In this document: one piece after another, positions 46,251-53,789 of the stretch
Position numbering within the stretch: the stretch's first letter is position 1
How the letters are laid out: the number at the start of each line of letters is the position of its first letter
Notes under the pieces: generated by a model
Told to the model about the DNA's origin: nothing
The model's database searches: none
Seen by the model: only the letters and a program-made list of their open reading frames with translations
From: Nocardioidaceae bacterium SCSIO 66511
GTDB lineage: Bacteria; Actinomycetota; Actinomycetes; Propionibacteriales; Nocardioidaceae
Length of the DNA: 64,000 nt
NCBI GenBank assembly: GCA_023100825.1
Contig: CP095846.1
Span: forward strand, 4,278,001-4,342,000
Direction: 5' to 3'
Position numbers and translations under genes: made by a program

Positions 46251-46454
46251 TCACCGACCCGCGTTCGCGCAGTGAATGCACGGCCCGTACTGCTCCTGCA
46301 CCCCACCGCACCGCGTACACACCACCACGGCGGTCAGCGAGCACGCGCCGCACAGATCGCAGGGAGCCTGCGCGGCCAGGTCGTTGCACACCGCGCACGG
46401 ATACCCGAGTTCGGCACCGGTCGAGACCACGGGCGCGACGGCCAGCGCGGGCAT
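46251..46454 (-). CDS. Small Cys-rich protein
   Basis: A 67-residue protein with CAVCNDLAAQAPCDLCGAC, CTRCGG and CIHC: five CxxC-like pairs, likely one or two zinc ribbons. It overlaps the upstream gene by one base (TAATG) and lies 6 bases before the zinc-ribbon gene. It is probably a nucleic-acid or protein-binding accessory of the element. Confidence 0.7.
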   Translation of the reverse strand: MPALAVAPVVSTGAELGYPCAVCNDLAAQAPCDLCGACSLTAVVVCTRCGGVQEQYGPCIHCANAGR

Positions 46455-46858
46455 TACGCGGCCTCTTCCTTGCTCGCGCTACGCGCCGACTTGCCCGCCG
46501 GCGTCGAGGACGAGGGCGAGGCGGCATCGGTGCCGACCGGTACGAGCTGCTCGACGGTGATCGACAGCGCCATGCGCTCGTTGGACTCGTACGGCTGGAC
46601 CCAGACCTTGCCGCGTGCCTCATAGAACGTGCCGAACTCGTAGACCGTCGCGGGTTTGAGCACATGCACGCTCGCGGTCTTGTCCGGCTGCACGCTGCCG
46701 TCCTTACGCTGCACCATCAGAATGCAGCCCGAACTGTGGGTCTGCTCCCCCGTCGGAGCCGCCTTCTCACGCGGCTTCACCGGAGCACCCATCCCACCAA
46801 CCACAACCACCCAACGGTCAGCAGTGGTCTCTACCGGAAGCGAAGTACCTACGTCCAT
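46454..46858 (-). CDS. Hypothetical element protein, first gene of the transfer/replication operon
   Basis: A 134-residue soluble protein; residues about 10-105 form a predicted beta-rich domain (WVVVVGGMGAP, GCILMVQRKDGSVQPDKTASVHVL, VYEFGTFYEARGKVWVQPY), followed by a Ser/Ala/Glu tail. No family recognised. ATG at 46858 follows GAGGAGAG. It is transcribed leftwards from the GGCTAG array and heads the eight-gene operon ending with int, so it should be among the first proteins made on derepression. Confidence 0.72.
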   Translation of the reverse strand: MDVGTSLPVETTADRWVVVVGGMGAPVKPREKAAPTGEQTHSSGCILMVQRKDGSVQPDKTASVHVLKPATVYEFGTFYEARGKVWVQPYESNERMALSITVEQLVPVGTDAASPSSSTPAGKSARSASKEEAA

Positions 46859-46878
46859 GATGCTCTCCTCACTAGTTG

Positions 46879-46976
46879 GGCTAGCTTGCCTAGCCATGTA
46901 CTCGATCTGACCATCATGCACAACCTGCCTAGCCATGTCAAGCAACAGGGCTGACCTGACTAACAGGGCTAGGCAG
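46879..46976. promoter_or_regulatory. GGCTAG/CTAGCC operator array between the transfer operon and GntR
   Basis: GGCTAG-N5-CTAGCC (46879-46895) forms an inverted repeat. TGCCTAGCCATGT occurs at 46887-46899 and 46926-46938. CTGCCTAGCC (46925-46934) faces GGCTAGGCAG (46967-46976). The array lies between divergent promoters and next to the GntR gene, so it is the likely operator set. A CTCACTAGTT sequence (46868-46877) recalls the CACTAGTG core of the chromosomal operators. Confidence 0.75.
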
Positions 46977-46977
46977 A

Positions 46978-47859
46978 ATGTCCTACTCTGGAGGAATGGC
47001 AGCAACGACAGAACTCGACCCGGACGACCCGCGCCCGCCGTACCAGCAGGTGGCGAACGCGCTTCGCGCTGCGATCCTCACGAAGAAGTTCCAGCCGGGT
47101 GAAAAGCTGCCGTCACAATCAGAGCTCGCCAAGCGATACGGCGTCGCTCGAATGACCGTCCAGGTGGCGCTGCGAGTGCTGCGAGACGAAGGCCTGACAG
47201 TCTCGCGTCAGGGCAGCGGCGTGTTCGTTCGCGAGCGCACCGAGCGTCCGGTCGGTCTGCGGCCCCACGTGGAGCAGGCTTTCGACACCGCCGAGGTACA
47301 GATCGACTTCTCTGGCTACACGTCCGAGACCCTGCACGGAGTCCTACAGGAGCCGCTCGACAAGATCCGGCACGGGCGCCTCACGCCGGACTCGATCCGC
47401 ATCCGCCTGTTGCTCTCCGACATGACACAGCCGCTCGCGCTCCCCAGCCGTGCAGGCGACAAGCCCGGCGATGATCCCGGCGTACGCGACCGCATGGCCA
47501 AGATCGCCGAGCGCAACACCGTAGCGATCATCGACGCGGTAACCGAGCTGCAGGAGCTCGGCCTGGTCGAGAACGCGACCGTTGAGGCACGCGTGCACGG
47601 CTCAGCTCCGTTGTTCAAGGTCTACCTGATCAACAGACAAGACCTGTTCTTCGGCTACTACCCCGTCGTCGAGCACACGGTCACGGTCGGCAAGAAGCGC
47701 GTACCGATCTACGACCCCATGGGCAAGGACGCCGTGCTGTTCCACCACACCGCCGACACTGACCCTGAGTCGACAGAATCGCTGTACGTGGCCGAGACCG
47801 CACGGTGGTTCGACAGCGTGTGGGAGTCCATCGCTCGCCCGTACGTCTATGACGGGTAA
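46978..47859 (+). CDS. GntR-family regulator of the element (KorSA-like position)
   Basis: A 293-residue regulator. The N-terminal winged helix (about 13-80) has QQVANALRAAILTKKF, GEKLPSQSELAKRYGVARMTVQVALRVLRDEGLTVSRQGSGVFV. The C-terminal 200 residues (for example FFGYYPVVEHTVTV) do not look like UTRA; no effector domain was recognised. It is divergent from the transfer operon across the GGCTAG array and likely represses it. ATG 46978 is the outer start; ATG 46996 is possible but its GGAGGA is too close. It overlaps the HAD gene by 11 bases. Confidence 0.88.
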   Translation: MSYSGGMAATTELDPDDPRPPYQQVANALRAAILTKKFQPGEKLPSQSELAKRYGVARMTVQVALRVLRDEGLTVSRQGSGVFVRERTERPVGLRPHVEQAFDTAEVQIDFSGYTSETLHGVLQEPLDKIRHGRLTPDSIRIRLLLSDMTQPLALPSRAGDKPGDDPGVRDRMAKIAERNTVAIIDAVTELQELGLVENATVEARVHGSAPLFKVYLINRQDLFFGYYPVVEHTVTVGKKRVPIYDPMGKDAVLFHHTADTDPESTESLYVAETARWFDSVWESIARPYVYDG

Positions 47860-48535
47860 CGAGCAGCTCCGCCAGGTCGTCGAGCAGACGAGCGCGCTGC
47901 TGCTCGACTTCGACGGCCCCATCACGCCGCTACTGCCTGGCACCGCTGGCCGGGACCTCGCGCGGATCGCCGTCGACGTGCTTCACCGCGCCAGCATCAC
48001 CGTGCCCGACCACATCGAAGCGACGACGGATCACTTAGCCGTCCTGCGGTTCGCGGCCGACACCCAGGCGGCCCGCGTGCTCGGCCAACTCGAGGAGGCA
48101 TGCCGAGCCGCCGAAGTCATGGCCGCAGCTGCCGCCGAACCGACACCCGGCTCGGACGATGTGCTCTACGCCGCGCAGTTCGCACGCCGACCGATCGTCA
48201 TCGTGACGAACAACGCCGACGAAGCCGTAGACACCTATCTACACCGGCGCGGCCTAACGAACCTCATCGTGGGCATCGTCGGACGCGAGCCGGGGCACCC
48301 TGAATTGATGAAGCCACACGCCCGACCCGTACAGCTCGCCCTCGAGGCCCTCCGCTCCGAACCGGAATCGTGCGCATTCGTCGGTGACTCGGTAACCGAC
48401 ATCGAGGTCAGCCACGCCACCGGAGTGCACTCGATCGGCTATGCCAAGACACGCGAGCGCGGCCAGGAGCTCGCCAACGCTCAGGCGGACGTCATCATTC
48501 ACGACATGAGCGACCTAGCCACCGCGATCCGTTAG
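47849..48535 (+). CDS. HAD-superfamily phosphatase-like protein
   Basis: A 228-residue protein. The nucleophile motif is LLLDFDGPI (the Asp pair DxD), then IVIVTNN (motif II), KPHARPVQL (motif III Lys) and CAFVGDSVTDIEVSHATGV (motif IV). It resembles phosphoglycolate-phosphatase-type HADs. Its start lies inside gntR (11-base overlap), so the two are coupled; it could make or remove a small-molecule signal for GntR, but this is inference. Confidence 0.85.
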   Translation: MTGNEQLRQVVEQTSALLLDFDGPITPLLPGTAGRDLARIAVDVLHRASITVPDHIEATTDHLAVLRFAADTQAARVLGQLEEACRAAEVMAAAAAEPTPGSDDVLYAAQFARRPIVIVTNNADEAVDTYLHRRGLTNLIVGIVGREPGHPELMKPHARPVQLALEALRSEPESCAFVGDSVTDIEVSHATGVHSIGYAKTRERGQELANAQADVIIHDMSDLATAIR

Positions 48536-48956
48536 CGCATCTGCCGAATCCGGCTCTCTCAGGTCAAGGCGCGCCGCGTTCGCGGCGCGCGGCAGGGCCG
48601 CCCGTCCGGGCCGCGGGCACGGCATTGAGGGCTGGCGCCCGTCCCGGCCCGCGTCCCGTCCTGGGCGGCCCGCCGCCGCACAAGCAGAAGCACCCAACCG
48701 AGCGAACCCGTCGACAACAGCACCGCCGCGAGTTAGCCGGCTGACCGTAGAGCCCCGTCCCCTGATCGGTCCATTCTTCGGCCTCCGCTCCACGCGTCAA
48801 GAGCGCTCCTACGTCGCGTCACTTCGTGATCGAGCAAGCTCGACCCTTGACCCGCTCCACTCCGACCTACGAGCGGCACCTATCAGGGGATGGGGCAGGT
48901 GTGCCCGTTGCGCAAAAGCAGTACGGGCCGCGGCTTGTCCGTCTACGGTGCAACCC
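48536..48956. other. 421-base gene-free stretch between the HAD and HEPN genes
   Basis: GC-rich, with a strong hairpin GCGCGCCGCG-tt-CGCGGCGCGC (48569-48590) shortly after the HAD stop, likely a terminator. Further in, GATCGAG-CAAG-CTCGAC-like short inverted repeats appear. No convincing ORF or RNA gene was seen. Such a region could hold the transfer (clt) or replication origin; no repeat array was identified to prove it. Confidence 0.5.
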
Positions 48957-49550
48957 ATGGCCCGAAGTTTGATGAACGCAATTGGCAAGGTCACGAATGC
49001 GTCGGCCTCGGTTGAGGAGAGCCTCCGATACCTGATCTGCGCCCTGATGGAGTCGGACATGGGCCACGTCCTGTACGCAGGCGAAGACATGTCCGTTCTC
49101 ATCCGGACGTGCCTCCGCCTCGACTCATACGTCCTCGACGACGAGAGATCAGAGCGCATGCGGCAGATTCTCACCATCGCAGGCCATCTGAGAGAGCAAC
49201 GCAACGTAGTAGTGCATACCCACTGGGAACGACACGACCTCAACGGACCCGGTTGGTACATGGGAGTCAAGCGGCGCCGGTCTCCGGAGAAGCGCGAGAT
49301 TAAGCGACGTGAGTCTGTGGTGGAGCTGTCTGCAGATCGGGCGCACGAGATCGCAGATGAGCTCGAAGGGCTTGTGGGAGCGATCTACTCGTTGTGCGCC
49401 GACATCGGAGACATCTACTCGCCGCCGTTGTCGCTGCACGAGGTCACGGAGCTCAACAAGATTCTTGCGTCGTTCTCGCCCCGTAAGCCGCGCGTGTACC
49501 TGGACGCACCGGACCGATCAACCGGACGCCTACCCCTGCAAGAGGATTGA
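48957..49550 (+). CDS. HEPN-motif protein, cargo of the element
   Basis: A 197-residue, mostly helical protein. LREQRNVVVHTHWE contains RNxxxH (R-N-V-V-V-H), the catalytic Rx4-6H motif of HEPN ribonucleases with the usual Asn after Arg. Flanking helices (MARSLMNAIGKVTNASASVEESLRYLICAL; ADRAHEIADELEGLVGAIYSLC) fit a HEPN four-helix bundle. It sits alone next to the right att site, where AICEs carry cargo. HEPN RNases act in abortive infection and toxin-antitoxin systems, but no nucleotidyltransferase partner is present. GTG 48948 is an alternative start. No close family recognised. Confidence 0.65.
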   Translation: MARSLMNAIGKVTNASASVEESLRYLICALMESDMGHVLYAGEDMSVLIRTCLRLDSYVLDDERSERMRQILTIAGHLREQRNVVVHTHWERHDLNGPGWYMGVKRRRSPEKREIKRRESVVELSADRAHEIADELEGLVGAIYSLCADIGDIYSPPLSLHEVTELNKILASFSPRKPRVYLDAPDRSTGRLPLQED

Positions 49551-49682
49551 CAGCTCGGGCCACTAACGGGCCATTAGCCGGAGCAAACTGGGGTCAGTCA
49601 CGGTCAGCCCGGTTGTCATCGATCCCAGGAGCTACAGGCGTCATGGGCGCGCGGGGACACCTTCCAAGCTGGACGTACGTCG

Positions 49683-49708
49683 CGTGCCACGTACGTGCCA
49701 CTTCGCGC
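49683..49708 (+). repeat. Right copy of the att-flanking repeat (putative integrase arm site)
   Basis: Matches 41087-41112 at 24 of 26 positions and ends 87 bases before the right core. It lies in a 245-base gene-free segment between the HEPN gene and the right att site, which holds nothing else recognisable. Confidence 0.6.
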
Positions 49709-49795
49709 AGGAACCACCGGGGAGCGACGGTCAAGGATGGTCGCCATGTAGCCGAGAGCCCTTATATATAGGCATTCCCGGCGATAACAGGACGA

Positions 49796-49839
49796 TTCCC
49801 AAGCTGATAGTGCGGGTTCGATTCCCGTCATCCGCTCCA
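49796..49839 (+). repeat. Right attachment site core (partial tRNA-Gly copy)
   Basis: Identical over 44 bases to the 3' part of tRNA-Gly(CCC) at 40970-41013. It is only a fragment: the acceptor 5' side and D-arm are missing, so it is not a tRNA gene. It marks the right end of the element. Confidence 0.92.
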
Positions 49840-49880
49840 ACGCAAGGACCAGAGCGGCCCTGCAGGTCGTGTCCTGGTCG

Positions 49881-50363
49881 CTACCGGATCTGACCGTCGT
49901 CGGTCGAGGCGAAGTCGTCGTCCGTGAGATCTAGGTCATCACCGAACCGACCACGCGCTTCAACGGGGATCAGCGGCTTCGCTGCTCGTACCGCCAGCTC
50001 CTGGACCGCCCAGGTATTGCCGTCCGGGTCCGAGAAGCCGAAGAAGGTCATCCCGTCCTGATCACCGAACGACGTGATCTCGCTCGCGTCGACTCCACGC
50101 GAGACGAGTTCGGCCCGGGCCGCGGCCGCGTCGGCGACGCACAGCTGGAGATTGCGCATCGACCCGGGCTCCATCTCGCGCTGCGTCGGGAGACTCCCGA
50201 CAACGATCGAGCAACCTGAACCGCGCGGCGTCAGCTGGGCCACGTTGATGTGCTCGTTGACCGTGTGGTGGTCGAGTTCGAAACCCACCTGATCCCGGTA
50301 GAACGCCACCGAGCGCTCGATGTCGCTGACGGGCAAAATGACGACCTCGAAAGTCCAGTCCAC
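49881..50363 (-). CDS. VOC/glyoxalase-family protein
   Basis: A 160-residue protein with the paired beta-alpha-beta-beta-beta fold. It begins DWTFEVVILPVSDIERSVAFYRDQVGFELDHH, continues with HINVAQLTPRGSGCSIVVG, LQLCVADAAAARAELVSRGVD and ends with GFSDPDGNTWAVQEL (family metal-ligand region). A dioxygenase or glyoxalase-like activity is possible; the substrate is unknown. GTG 50363 was chosen because the homology starts there; ATG 50408 is possible. It is the first chromosomal gene beyond the element. Confidence 0.8.
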   Translation of the reverse strand: MDWTFEVVILPVSDIERSVAFYRDQVGFELDHHTVNEHINVAQLTPRGSGCSIVVGSLPTQREMEPGSMRNLQLCVADAAAARAELVSRGVDASEITSFGDQDGMTFFGFSDPDGNTWAVQELAVRAAKPLIPVEARGRFGDDLDLTDDDFASTDDGQIR

Positions 50364-50529
50364 TGGACACACCCCCACGGTTCGCACGACGAAGCGCAAG
50401 TGTGACATACCGCGCCACCTCGTCCATGAGAGCTTCTTCATCTTCTTCTCACGGCCGTCTCACCGGGGTTGCCGAGAGTGGAGGCACTCCCGGACCCGGG
50501 ACCGCATGTCGAGAGAGGGAAAGAACGCG

Positions 50530-50916
50530 ATGAACTTCCGTCGTACAACTGCAACCGTCGGAGCCGCAGCGCTGCTCGCAACCCCCATGGCTCTGCTCAG
50601 CAGCAGCCCGGCGAGCGCCGCGGACCGCGAGTTCAACTACGCCGGCGCCAAGGTCGAGTTCGATGTGGACAGAGACGATGGCCGCTACGAGATCGATGTG
50701 GAGCTCGACAACGTCAAGCAGCCCAAGGCCAAGTACCGCATCGTGTTGCGCCACAACGGCAAGGTGTTCCACAACAAGGCCCACCGTGCGGGCTCGGACC
50801 GTGAGATCGAGATCGAGAAGAACCGGCCCAACACACGCGGCAAGGACACCTTCAAGCTCCGCGTGAAGAAGGCATCGGCGAAGAAGGCCGCGGTGCGCGC
50901 CATCCGCAGGGGCTGA
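50530..50916 (+). CDS. Small secreted basic protein of unknown function
   Basis: A 128-residue protein with a signal peptide (MNFRRTTATVGAAALLATP, cleavage around ASA). The mature part (NYAGAKVEFDVDRDDGRYEIDVELDNVKQPK, KAKYRIVLRHNGKVF) looks like a small beta sandwich and ends in a Lys/Arg-rich tail. No cysteines and no known family. GAGGGAAAG precedes the ATG. It is followed by a strong terminator and is monocistronic. Confidence 0.75.
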   Translation: MNFRRTTATVGAAALLATPMALLSSSPASAADREFNYAGAKVEFDVDRDDGRYEIDVELDNVKQPKAKYRIVLRHNGKVFHNKAHRAGSDREIEIEKNRPNTRGKDTFKLRVKKASAKKAAVRAIRRG

Positions 50917-50942
50917 CACCCGCAGCACACTTCGTAACTGAT

Positions 50943-50972
50943 CGATGCCCCCGGCACATGCCGGGGGCATCG
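50943..50972 (+). terminator. Hairpin terminator after the secreted protein gene
   Basis: CGATGCCCCCGGCA and TGCCGGGGGCATCG with a two-base loop, followed by GCATTTCT. Confidence 0.85.
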
Positions 50973-51001
50973 GCATTTCTACGTCCGGCTTGAATGAGAC
51001 C

Positions 51002-51589
51002 ATGGTGGACTACCGAATCCCAGACACCCGGCTCGGTGACGACCTGTTGGTCCTTCGTACCTGGAACCCGGACTCCGAGGCCGACGTTGCTGCCTGGCTC
51101 GCCGGAGTGACCGATGCCGAGTTCACCCGGTGGAACACGCCAACCCGGACGATCAGGTCGAATCGCGAGGCCCGGGAGTCGCTGTTGCGTCGCGTCGATG
51201 AACGGAGCAAAGGCATCAGTGCTCCGTACTGCATCGTCGATCGACGTACCGACAGCGTTCTCGGCCATGTCGGCATCAACTCGATCGCTTGGGAGATGAA
51301 GCGCGCACACGTGGGATTCTGGCTACTGTCGACGGCGCGCGGCCGCCAGGTAGCGGCCAGAGCGCTCGCGATGGCAGGGCAATGGGCGTTCGACACCCTC
51401 GGGTTACACCGGCTCGAGCTCTACCACGCGGTCGGCAACGAGGCATCGTGCCGTACCGCCCAGCGATGCGGGTTCGCGCTCGAAGGCGTACTGCGCGATC
51501 GGATGTTCCAGTCCGGCGACTTCACGCGGTTCCGCGACGCTCACCTGCACGCGCGGGTCGCTTCTGATTCGCGCTTCGAGAGGGATTAA
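51002..51589 (+). CDS. GNAT-family N-acetyltransferase
   Basis: A 195-residue RimJ/RimL-type acetyltransferase: VLGHVGINSIAWEMKRAHVGFWLL, RGRQVAARALAMAGQWAFDTLGLHRLELYHAVGNEASCRTAQRCGFALEGVLRD (acetyl-CoA-binding motif A and the N-ASxR segment typical of RimJ-like enzymes). The target could be a protein N terminus, an amino acid or an antibiotic. ATG at 51002 begins MVDYRIP. It converges with the second ECF41 gene, five bases apart. Confidence 0.88.
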   Translation: MVDYRIPDTRLGDDLLVLRTWNPDSEADVAAWLAGVTDAEFTRWNTPTRTIRSNREARESLLRRVDERSKGISAPYCIVDRRTDSVLGHVGINSIAWEMKRAHVGFWLLSTARGRQVAARALAMAGQWAFDTLGLHRLELYHAVGNEASCRTAQRCGFALEGVLRDRMFQSGDFTRFRDAHLHARVASDSRFERD

Positions 51590-51594
51590 CCGAG

Positions 51595-52536
51595 TCAATC
51601 GGGACGCTCGTCCCCGGTCCACGGCCGCAGCTTCTCCGGGTTACGTACTGCCCAGATGCGGCTGACGCGCTCGCCCGCAACGTCGAACGCGAGCACCGCC
51701 GACGTCGCTTTGTCGACCTGGACGATCAGGCCGGGTTGACCGTTGACCATGCGCTCTGCGAGCTCGAACTGGATTCCGAGATCGAGCAACCCGATGAAGT
51801 ACGCGGCGATCTGGTCACCGCCGACGATCGGCTCGGCCGCTGCGGACACCAGGCCGCCGCCATCCGCAGTTGCGACCGCATCGGGGTCGAGCAACGCGAT
51901 CAACGCGTTGATGTCGTTGGATTCCCATGCCCGCTTGAACTTTCGGACAACCTCGGATCGCGGGGCAGGACTGGTATCGGAGGGGTGTGCCGCTCGGATC
52001 CGCCGTCGTGCCGAGGTCGCGAGCTGCCGACATGCAGCAGGGGTACGCCCGACGATCTCGGCGATGTCCGCGAACGGGTAGCGGAACACGTCGTGCAAGA
52101 TGAACGCGACCCGTTCGGCCGGCGTCATCGAGTCGAGCACGACGAGGAACGCCATGTTGATCGACTCGTCGAGAGTCACCCGGTCTGCCGGATCGACCGA
52201 TGCTCCACCGGACGGCCCGTCGAGCCATTCGTCGCCGTCGGGAACGGGTTCGGGGAGCCATTCGCCGACATATCTCTCCCGACGCGCGCGGGCGGAGCCT
52301 AGGAGATCGAGACAGATGCGGCTCGCGACCTTCGTCAACCACGCGCCCGGAGCATCGATCGCCGACCGCTGCTCCGACGGCATCGCATACCAGCGGGCGT
52401 ACGTCTCCTGTACGACGTCTTCGGCGTCTCCCAGCGAGCCCAGCATCCGATAGCCCAGGTTGATCAGCTGTCGGCGCTCACGCATCAGGGCGTCCAGACC
52501 AGGCTCCGCGTACTGGTCAGAATCGTGAGCGTTCAC
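51595..52536 (-). CDS. Second ECF41 sigma factor (SigJ-like)
   Basis: A 313-residue sigma factor. Region 2: LGYRMLGSLGDAEDVVQETYARWY; linker YVGEWLPEPVPDGDEW; region 4: FILHDVFRYPFADIAEIVGRTPAACRQLATSARRR. The SnoaL-like C-terminal domain has ATADGGGLVSAAAEPI and ends NPEKLRPW. The whole is ECF41. No carboxymuconolactone decarboxylase, oxidoreductase or epimerase gene is adjacent; its likely neighbour-target is itself, through the CCTCACA-N16-CGTC upstream. The divergent-side neighbour is an Lrp regulator. It starts at 52536. Confidence 0.9.
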   Translation of the reverse strand: MNAHDSDQYAEPGLDALMRERRQLINLGYRMLGSLGDAEDVVQETYARWYAMPSEQRSAIDAPGAWLTKVASRICLDLLGSARARRERYVGEWLPEPVPDGDEWLDGPSGGASVDPADRVTLDESINMAFLVVLDSMTPAERVAFILHDVFRYPFADIAEIVGRTPAACRQLATSARRRIRAAHPSDTSPAPRSEVVRKFKRAWESNDINALIALLDPDAVATADGGGLVSAAAEPIVGGDQIAAYFIGLLDLGIQFELAERMVNGQPGLIVQVDKATSAVLAFDVAGERVSRIWAVRNPEKLRPWTGDERPD

Positions 52537-52567
52537 GTCGGCCTCCTCCTGTCACCTCACCACGTCC

Positions 52568-52594
52568 GACGAAACACCGCGACGTTTTGTGAGG
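52568..52594 (-). promoter_or_regulatory. ECF41-like promoter of the second sigma gene
   Basis: On the minus strand: CCTCACA-N16-CGTC. The -10 is exact, the spacer exact, the -35 differs at two of seven positions from TGTCACA. It lies 31 bases from the sigma start. Confidence 0.5.
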
Positions 52595-52605
52595 TCGCGA
52601 CGGGG

Positions 52606-53064
52606 TCAGACGCTCGTGGGCAGCGCCCGGTCGTCCACGATCCGCTTCATCACCAGGGTGGAGTTGAGTCTTTGTACGCCGGGCATCGCGGCGAGTACGT
52701 CGTCCTCGAGCTGTTGGTAAGCGGCGAGGTCCCGAGTGACGATCCGCAGCAGGTAGTCGGGATCTCCGAACAACCGCTGTGCTTGGACGACATTGGGCAC
52801 TTCGGCGACGGCTTCCTCGAACCCGAGTAGCGTTTCGCGGTCCTCCTGCCGCATCGTCACGAACACCAGCGCCTCGAAGGTCAGCCCGAGCGCGACAGGA
52901 TCGACCACGGCACGGTAGCCCTTGATCGTCCCCTCCCGTTCGAGCGTGCGCAGCCGTCGGTGACACGGCGACACACTCAACCGGACGCGGTCGGCCAGCT
53001 CGGTGAGGGTGATCCGCCCTTCCTCCTGGAGTACGGAAAGAATCTCGCGATCAGTGTGATCCAT
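52606..53064 (-). CDS. Lrp/AsnC-family regulator
   Basis: A 152-residue regulator. The N-terminal helix-turn-helix is DREILSVLQEEGRITLTELADRVRLSVSPCHRRLRTLEREG; the ligand-binding RAM domain has ALVFVTMR, VVQAQRLFGDPDYLLRIVTRD and PGVQRLNSTLVMKRI. It is divergent from a LysE exporter, the classic Lrp-LysE pair, so it probably activates amino acid export. The start at ATG 53064 is chosen; upstream codons are not Lrp-like. Confidence 0.93.
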   Translation of the reverse strand: MDHTDREILSVLQEEGRITLTELADRVRLSVSPCHRRLRTLEREGTIKGYRAVVDPVALGLTFEALVFVTMRQEDRETLLGFEEAVAEVPNVVQAQRLFGDPDYLLRIVTRDLAAYQQLEDDVLAAMPGVQRLNSTLVMKRIVDDRALPTSV

Positions 53065-53078
53065 GTAGAGATTCTTCC

Positions 53079-53099
53079 ACTCAGTTTCCAAATCTGAGT
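53079..53099. promoter_or_regulatory. Operator-like palindrome between lrp and lysE
   Basis: ACTCAG-N9-CTGAGT, perfect arms. It lies 15 bases upstream of the lrp ATG and 78 bases before lysE, and is the likely Lrp binding site. Confidence 0.55.
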
Positions 53100-53177
53100 A
53101 GAACTCGGAAGCACTTTTGGGCGATACGGCCCTAGCGTTGCCCGCATCGAAGCGTCGGGGTACGAAAGGAGCTGCTG

Positions 53178-53783
53178 ATGCCGGTGAGTTCCGTCGTCTC
53201 GTTCTGGCTCCTCGCCGCCGTTCTCATCGCTGTGCCCGGCCCCGACTGGGCGTACGCGATCAGCGCCGGGCTGAAGGGAAAGGCGGTCTCCGCCGCGGCC
53301 GGCATCGTCGCCGGCTACGCAGTCATGACCGCCGTCGTCGCGACGGGCCTCGGGCTGGTGATCGCCTCGACACCGACGGCACTGACCCTGCTCACCCTGG
53401 CCGGCGGCGCGTACCTGATCTGGCTCGGCATCGGCACCGTTGCCAGACCCGCGGTCGTCACCAGTGACCTCGATCGCGGCGGGCACGCCTCGATCATGCT
53501 GCAGGGCATGCTGGTCAGCGGCCTCAATCCGAAAGGAATGTTGATCTTCGTCGCGATGCTCCCCCAGTTCAGCGACCCCGACTCGGCTTGGCCGTTGCCG
53601 ATTCAGTTCGCTCTGCTCGGCGCGACTTTCACCCTCACCTGTGCTGTCACCTACCTCTGCGTCGGAGGCGCGGCATCAATGTTGCTCCGCGCGCGCCCAT
53701 CGATCTCCCGCGCTGTGTCGCGCGTATCCGGCGCATCGATGGTCGTCGTCGGCGCTCTACTGCTTGTCGAGCGCGTAGTCTGA
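53178..53783 (+). CDS. LysE/RhtB-family amino acid exporter
   Basis: A 201-residue inner membrane exporter with six hydrophobic helices. VPGPDWAYAISAGLKGK is the LysE/RhtB signature at the first loop, followed by GGAYLIWLGIG and GLNPKGMLIFVAMLPQF. The exported compound is an amino acid or analogue. GAAAGGAG precedes the ATG. It is controlled, by inference, by the divergent Lrp. Confidence 0.92.
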   Translation: MPVSSVVSFWLLAAVLIAVPGPDWAYAISAGLKGKAVSAAAGIVAGYAVMTAVVATGLGLVIASTPTALTLLTLAGGAYLIWLGIGTVARPAVVTSDLDRGGHASIMLQGMLVSGLNPKGMLIFVAMLPQFSDPDSAWPLPIQFALLGATFTLTCAVTYLCVGGAASMLLRARPSISRAVSRVSGASMVVVGALLLVERVV

Positions 53784-53789
53784 CGCTTC

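Larger units (their letters stand above)
41014..49839. mobile_element. AICE-like integrative and conjugative element in tRNA-Gly
   Basis: About 8.8 kb bounded by the 44-base repeats. It carries int, xis, a RepSA-type replication initiator, a Wbl protein, an FtsK/Tra translocase, a zinc-ribbon protein, a Cys-rich protein, a hypothetical protein, GntR (KorSA-like position), a HAD phosphatase and an HEPN-motif cargo gene. This set, with a single translocase and no relaxase, fits actinomycete ICEs such as pSAM2, in which double-stranded DNA transfer is used. No broken genes were seen, so it may be functional. Confidence 0.93.

Noticed and set aside
49796-49839. Possible second tRNA-Gly
   Set aside because: Only the 3' part is present; it is the right attachment core.
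50400-50529. Possible riboswitch upstream of the small secreted protein
   Set aside because: A few GC-rich stems, but no consensus core of a known class.
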